This document shows, piece by piece, positions 60,527 through 64,000 of a DNA stretch of 64,000 bases (positions within the stretch are counted from its first letter, which is position 1; each line of letters starts with the position of its first letter). The notes under the pieces were generated by a model. It ran no database searches, was not told the DNA's origin, and saw only the letters and a program-made list of their open reading frames with translations. Made by a program: the position numbers and the translations under genes. This DNA comes from Planococcus sp. MER TA 32b (lineage in GTDB: Bacteria; Bacillota; Bacilli; Bacillales_A; Planococcaceae), in NCBI GenBank assembly GCA_023715185.1, contig JAMCAN010000001.1:1240001-1304000 (forward strand). The letters are read 5' to 3'.

Positions 60527-61456
60527 ATGGCCATTAACGGAATACTTCCTTTATGGAAAGAAAAAGGCATGACTTCCCATGATTGCGTTTTTAAACTGCG
60601 TAAAATATTGAAAACAAAAAAAGTGGGCCATACAGGAACTCTCGATCCAGAAGTGGACGGTGTATTGCCGATTTGCATTGGCAACACTACAAAAGTGGCG
60701 GAATATATCACGAATCAAGGAAAAACCTACGAAGCGGAAGTGGCGATCGGCTTTTCGACTGAAACAGAAGATGCTACTGGCGAAGTGGTGGATCGGGATC
60801 AGCAGGAGAAAAAAATCACCCGACAGGAACTGCTGGCAGCATTGGATGGCCTGACCGGGGAGATCACCCAGATTCCGCCAATGTATTCGGCAGTGAAAGT
60901 GAATGGCAAAAAGCTGTACGAATACGCAAGAGCTGGCATAGCGGTCGAGCGGCCCGTCAGAAAAGCGCGTATAGACTCAATTGAACTGTTGGACAGCGCC
61001 GAAGAATGGACCGGTACCGATATCCATTTCCGCATCCGTATCAAATGCGGCAAAGGCACCTATATCCGTACGCTTGCAGTACAAATCGGAGAAGCTCTTG
61101 GCTACCCGGCGCATATGTCGAAACTGACAAGAACGGAATCGGGCAAGTTTAAAAAAGAAGATTGCTTAACACTTGCAGAGGTTGAGGAGATTGCTCAAAA
61201 TGGAACTATCGATCGTCATCTAAAACCACTGATTTATGGCTTAAGCGCTTTTCCATCTGTGGAAGTCGATCCGAAAATGTTTTTTGCGATGAAAAATGGA
61301 CAGGTCATGGATATGCATCCTCTGCTAGAGGAAAATGAACTGCTGGTTTTTACCGTAAATGAAAATCCTTTTGCATTATATAAGAAGCATCCGGAGAAAA
61401 AAGGTAAGATGAAGCCGGAAAAAATGTTCGGACTGCCGACAGAAGACGAGGTGTAA
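60527..61456 (+). CDS. truB: tRNA pseudouridine-55 synthase TruB
   Basis: Makes pseudouridine 55 in tRNA. ATG 60527 follows AAGGGG and gives 309 residues starting MAINGILPLWKEKGMTSHD. Catalytic Asp40 is in GTLDPEVDG; PPMYSAVKVNGKKLYEYAR and the C-terminal PUA-like region follow. An in-frame ATG at 60488 lies in the terminator stem and is rejected. ribF starts two bases after the stop. Confidence 0.96.
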   Translation: MAINGILPLWKEKGMTSHDCVFKLRKILKTKKVGHTGTLDPEVDGVLPICIGNTTKVAEYITNQGKTYEAEVAIGFSTETEDATGEVVDRDQQEKKITRQELLAALDGLTGEITQIPPMYSAVKVNGKKLYEYARAGIAVERPVRKARIDSIELLDSAEEWTGTDIHFRIRIKCGKGTYIRTLAVQIGEALGYPAHMSKLTRTESGKFKKEDCLTLAEVEEIAQNGTIDRHLKPLIYGLSAFPSVEVDPKMFFAMKNGQVMDMHPLLEENELLVFTVNENPFALYKKHPEKKGKMKPEKMFGLPTEDEV

Positions 61457-61457
61457 A

Positions 61458-62402
61458 ATGAAGATTTTCCATTTGAATTATCCGAATCATATGAAGCCGG
61501 AAGAGGAGTTGGGCCCATTGTCCATGGCGCTCGGTTTTTTTGACGGTGTTCATAAAGGGCATCAGAAAGTAATAGGAGAAGCTGCGGAAAAGGCCAGGGA
61601 ATTAGGTGCGAAATCTGCGGTGATGACCTTTGACCCCCATCCTTCGCTGGTTTTGGGCGGCCGAAAGGAAGAAGTGTTTTACATAACACCGATGCAGCAG
61701 AAAATGGAAATACTTAATGACATGGATATCGATGTTTGTTTTATCGTCCGCTTTACGTCCGACTTCGCACAATTGAAGCCGGAACAATTCATCAGCCATT
61801 TCATCGAAGATCTTGGGGTTGTCCATGTGACAGCCGGTTTCGATTTTTCGTTCGGCGCAAAGGGACTGGGATCAATGGACCTGATGAAGAACTATGCGGA
61901 TGGACGGTTTGGTGTCAGCGTCATCGGAAAACTGGAAGACGGAGAGGAAAAAATCAGTTCCACGAGAATTCGAAATCACTTGAAATCCGGGGAGATTGAA
62001 GAAGTATCCCGTTTATCCGGCCGCCCATTCAAAGTTTCCGGAACTGTTGTGAACGGGGATAAGAGGGGCCGCACAATAGGATTTCCAACGGCCAATGTGG
62101 AGCCGGATTTAGGGACGTTCGTTCCAGGCAGAGGGGTCTATGCAGTCCGCCTTCATGTCCAGGGCGAAGTGCATGGCGGTGTCTGCAATGTGGGCTATAA
62201 ACCGACATTCAATGATCCGGACCATAAGCGGCTTGTAATCGAAGTGCATATCTTTAATTTTGATAAAGATATCTACGGGGAGCGGGTAACGGTCGATTGG
62301 CACAAAAGAATCCGCGATGAAACAAAATTTTCAGGCATCGATGAACTGAAAGCGCAAATAGAAAAAGATAAACAGGAAGCCATCACGTTTTTTGCTGACT
62401 AA
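61458..62402 (+). CDS. ribF: Bifunctional riboflavin kinase/FAD synthetase
   Basis: Converts riboflavin to FMN and FAD. The 314-residue protein has an N-terminal FAD synthetase domain with GFFDGVHKGH (26-35) and SSTRIR (167-172), and a C-terminal riboflavin kinase domain with GFPTAN (208-213), YAVRLHVQGEV and GYKPTF. AGACGAGGTG precedes the ATG. No FMN riboswitch is seen upstream, as expected for this gene. Confidence 0.97.
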   Translation: MKIFHLNYPNHMKPEEELGPLSMALGFFDGVHKGHQKVIGEAAEKARELGAKSAVMTFDPHPSLVLGGRKEEVFYITPMQQKMEILNDMDIDVCFIVRFTSDFAQLKPEQFISHFIEDLGVVHVTAGFDFSFGAKGLGSMDLMKNYADGRFGVSVIGKLEDGEEKISSTRIRNHLKSGEIEEVSRLSGRPFKVSGTVVNGDKRGRTIGFPTANVEPDLGTFVPGRGVYAVRLHVQGEVHGGVCNVGYKPTFNDPDHKRLVIEVHIFNFDKDIYGERVTVDWHKRIRDETKFSGIDELKAQIEKDKQEAITFFAD

Positions 62403-62422
62403 TATTGAAGCGGGATGTTCAG

Positions 62423-62451
62423 TTGATTTTCAAATTGGCGTGTGCTATGAT
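62423..62451 (+). promoter_or_regulatory. Predicted promoter of rpsO
   Basis: TTGATT (62423-62428), 17-base spacer, TATGAT (62446-62451) with an extended TGC before it. Confidence 0.72.
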
Positions 62452-62457
62452 TTATAA

Positions 62458-62547
62458 GTACTAAATGTACTAACCGTTGCTTGGCAATCGAATCACCAAC
62501 GTTTGCTCGGTAATTGGGGCTATCAGAAATTAGGAGGTGGAAACAGT
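62458..62547 (+). ncRNA. Candidate rpsO leader with S15-type hairpins
   Basis: About 90 transcribed bases precede rpsO. CGTTG (62475-62479) can pair with CAACG (62497-62501), and ACCG with CGGT outside it. S15 represses its own mRNA in several bacteria, but I cannot assign this to a known family. Confidence 0.35.
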
Positions 62548-62817
62548 ATGGCAATCACTCAAGAACGTAAAAATGAATTGATCAATGAATACAAAGTGCA
62601 TGACACAGATACTGGGTCTGCAGAAATTCAAATCGCCATTCTTACAGAAGACATCAACAACTTGAATGAGCACTTACGTACTCACAAAAAGGATCATCAC
62701 TCACGTCGTGGTCTATTCAAAATGGTTGGACGCCGTCGTAACTTGTTGAAATATCTTCGTGAAAACGACGTAGCTCGTTACCGCGAATTAATCTCAAGAC
62801 TTGGCCTACGCCGATAA
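62548..62817 (+). CDS. rpsO: 30S ribosomal protein S15
   Basis: An 89-residue small-subunit protein. ATG 62548 follows AGGAGGTGG. The product starts [19 protein letters not shown] and carries [16 protein letters not shown] and [15 protein letters not shown], the S15 signature binding 16S helix 22. An in-frame ATG at 62503 lies in the leader. It has its own promoter and terminator ahead of pnp. Confidence 0.98.
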   Translation: MAITQERKNELINEYKVHDTDTGSAEIQIAILTEDINNLNEHLRTHKKDHHSRRGLFKMVGRRRNLLKYLRENDVARYRELISRLGLRR

Positions 62818-62829
62818 TAGCAATCAGTG

Positions 62830-62857
62830 AAAGCGGGATTCGTCCCGCTTTTTCTTT
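62830..62857 (+). terminator. Intrinsic terminator after rpsO
   Basis: AAAGCGGGA / TCCCGCTTT stem with a TTCG tetraloop, then TTCTTT. Confidence 0.93.
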
Positions 62858-62963
62858 ATGGATAAAATTTTCAGCTTGCATGCACAGCGTATGCTTTTTT
62901 GATACACTACTAGTAATGGATACATAAAATTGTCTATATCCTGAAAGAGAGAGGAGCTCGATT

Positions 62964-64000
62964 ATGGAGCAAACTAAAAAGGTCTACAAATTCGATTGGG
63001 CAGGCCGCGAATTGCAGGTCGAAGTTGGCCAATTGGCTAAGCAAGCAAACGGAGCCGCATTGATCCGTTATGGCGATACAGCAGTACTGTCTACATCCAC
63101 AGCTTCAAAAACACCGAAGCCGCTGGATTTCTTCCCGTTGACTGTCAACTACGAAGAACGGCTTTATGCTGTCGGTAAAATACCAGGAGGCTTCATTAAA
63201 CGTGAAGGGCGCCCTTCTGAAAAAGCGACTTTGACGAGCCGCCTGATCGACCGTCCGATCCGTCCGTTATTCCCGGATGGCTTCCGCAACGAAGTACAGG
63301 TAATCTCAATGGTCATGTCCGTTGATCAGGACTGCCCTTCTGAAATGGCAGCTATGTTCGGATCTTCATTGTCGCTGATGATTTCGGATATTCCGTTCGA
63401 TGGTCCGATTGCCGGTGTTATCGTTGGTTTGATCGATGGTCAATACATCATCAACCCGACGAACGAGCAATTAGAGAAAAGTTCCATCAACCTGACTGTG
63501 GCGGGTACTAAAGACGCCATCAATATGGTTGAAGCGGGAGCGAAAGAAGTATCGGAAGAAATCATTCTGGAAGCAATCATGTTCGGACATGAGGAGATCA
63601 AGAAATTGATCGCGTTCCAGGAAGAGATTGCAGCAGAAGTCGGAAAAGAAAAATCTGAAATCCAATTATACGAATTGGATGCGGAACTTTCTTCGACGAT
63701 CAAAGGCGAAGTGGAAGCGGAGTTGAACACTGCTGTTCAGATCAACGAAAAGCAGGCGCGCAACGAAGCAATCGACGAAATCAAGAAACGCGTTATGGCT
63801 CAGTATGAAGAATCGGATGACGATGTTAAGAAACAAGCGGGACAAATCCTTGATAAGATGGTCAAAGATGAAGTCCGCCGTTTGATCACTGATGAAAAAA
63901 TCCGTCCTGACGGGCGCGGCCCATCAGAAATCCGTCCTTTGTCTTCAGAAGTCGGATTGCTGGCGCGCACACACGGTTCTGGCTTGTTCACACGTGGACA
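62964..64000 (+). CDS. pnp: Polyribonucleotide nucleotidyltransferase (partial, runs off the window)
   Basis: PNPase, a phosphorolytic 3'-5' exoribonuclease of RNA turnover. The first 345 codons are visible from ATG 62964, preceded by GAGAGGAG. The product starts [20 protein letters not shown]. The first RNase PH domain has [18 protein letters not shown] and [12 protein letters not shown]; the helical linker follows, and the second RNase PH domain begins at [13 protein letters not shown]. The 3' part, with KH and S1 domains, lies beyond the window. No convincing promoter was found. Confidence 0.96.
   Translation, partial: MEQTKKVYKFDWAGRELQVEVGQLAKQANGAALIRYGDTAVLSTSTASKTPKPLDFFPLTVNYEERLYAVGKIPGGFIKREGRPSEKATLTSRLIDRPIRPLFPDGFRNEVQVISMVMSVDQDCPSEMAAMFGSSLSLMISDIPFDGPIAGVIVGLIDGQYIINPTNEQLEKSSINLTVAGTKDAINMVEAGAKEVSEEIILEAIMFGHEEIKKLIAFQEEIAAEVGKEKSEIQLYELDAELSSTIKGEVEAELNTAVQINEKQARNEAIDEIKKRVMAQYEESDDDVKKQAGQILDKMVKDEVRRLITDEKIRPDGRGPSEIRPLSSEVGLLARTHGSGLFTRG

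Noticed and set aside
62860-62963. Promoter for pnp
   Set aside because: TTGCAT at 62876 and TACACT at 62903 are 21 bases apart, too far for a standard sigma-A promoter.
1-64000. tRNA, rRNA, transposase or prophage genes
   Set aside because: None recognised anywhere in the window; XerC is the housekeeping recombinase in its normal operon.

Overview
This window is a 64 kb stretch of a low-to-moderate GC Gram-positive chromosome. Gene content and order follow the Bacillus fmt-to-pnp housekeeping region closely. Protein sequences, a CodY/HslUV operon, FapR control of lipid synthesis and PolC all point to Bacillales. I favour a Planococcaceae member (Planococcus-like), but this is inferred from overall resemblance and no species marker is present. 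No spoVM is seen between thiN and rpmB, and no flagellar/chemotaxis operon lies between codY and rpsB. The first fits a non-sporulating lineage; flagellar genes could be elsewhere.

Layout. Positions 1-6473 hold the end of fmt, then rsmB, the prpC/prkC phosphatase-kinase pair, rsgA, rpe and thiN. rpmB (6964-7152) is the only gene on the minus strand. An Asp23-like gene and fakA follow, then L-serine dehydratase (sdaAB, sdaAA) overlapping recG. The lipid operon fapR-plsX-fabD-fabG-acpP comes next, led by a clear FapR operator. Then come rnc-smc-ftsY, ylxM-ffh, rpsP-khpA, rimM-trmD-rplS, lepB-rbgA-rnhB, sucCD, dprA, topA, trmFO, xerC-hslV-hslU-codY, rpsB-tsf-pyrH-frr, uppS-cdsA-dxr-rseP, proS, polC, rimP-nusA-rnpM-ylxQ-infB-ylxP-rbfA, truB-ribF, rpsO and the start of pnp. 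Both window ends cut genes (fmt and pnp).

The genes cover translation (ribosomal proteins, initiation, elongation and recycling factors, ribosome GTPases, rRNA/tRNA modification), protein export (ffh, ftsY, lepB), lipid precursors and isoprenoids, DNA replication, repair and topology (polC, recG, smc, topA, xerC, rnhB, dprA) and global regulation (PrkC/PrpC, CodY, FapR). Most are in tight operons with 4-base ATGA or GTGA overlaps, separated by strong intrinsic terminators. In three places the -35 box of the next promoter lies inside the previous terminator.

The unusual part is non-coding. Four intergenic islands (about 6.5, 24.7, 40.0 and 50.0 kb) contain a family of GC-rich, palindromic modules, called A, B, C and D here. 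They occur in both orientations and nested inside one another. Module B interrupts separate copies of A, C and D, as a small mobile element would. Three of the four islands sit where Bacillus subtilis, from memory, carries genes absent here (spoVM, ylqD, the fla/che operon). A 46-base direct repeat lies between rseP and proS, and a compact multi-hairpin element lies between rbfA and truB. No transposase, CRISPR array, tRNA or rRNA gene was seen.
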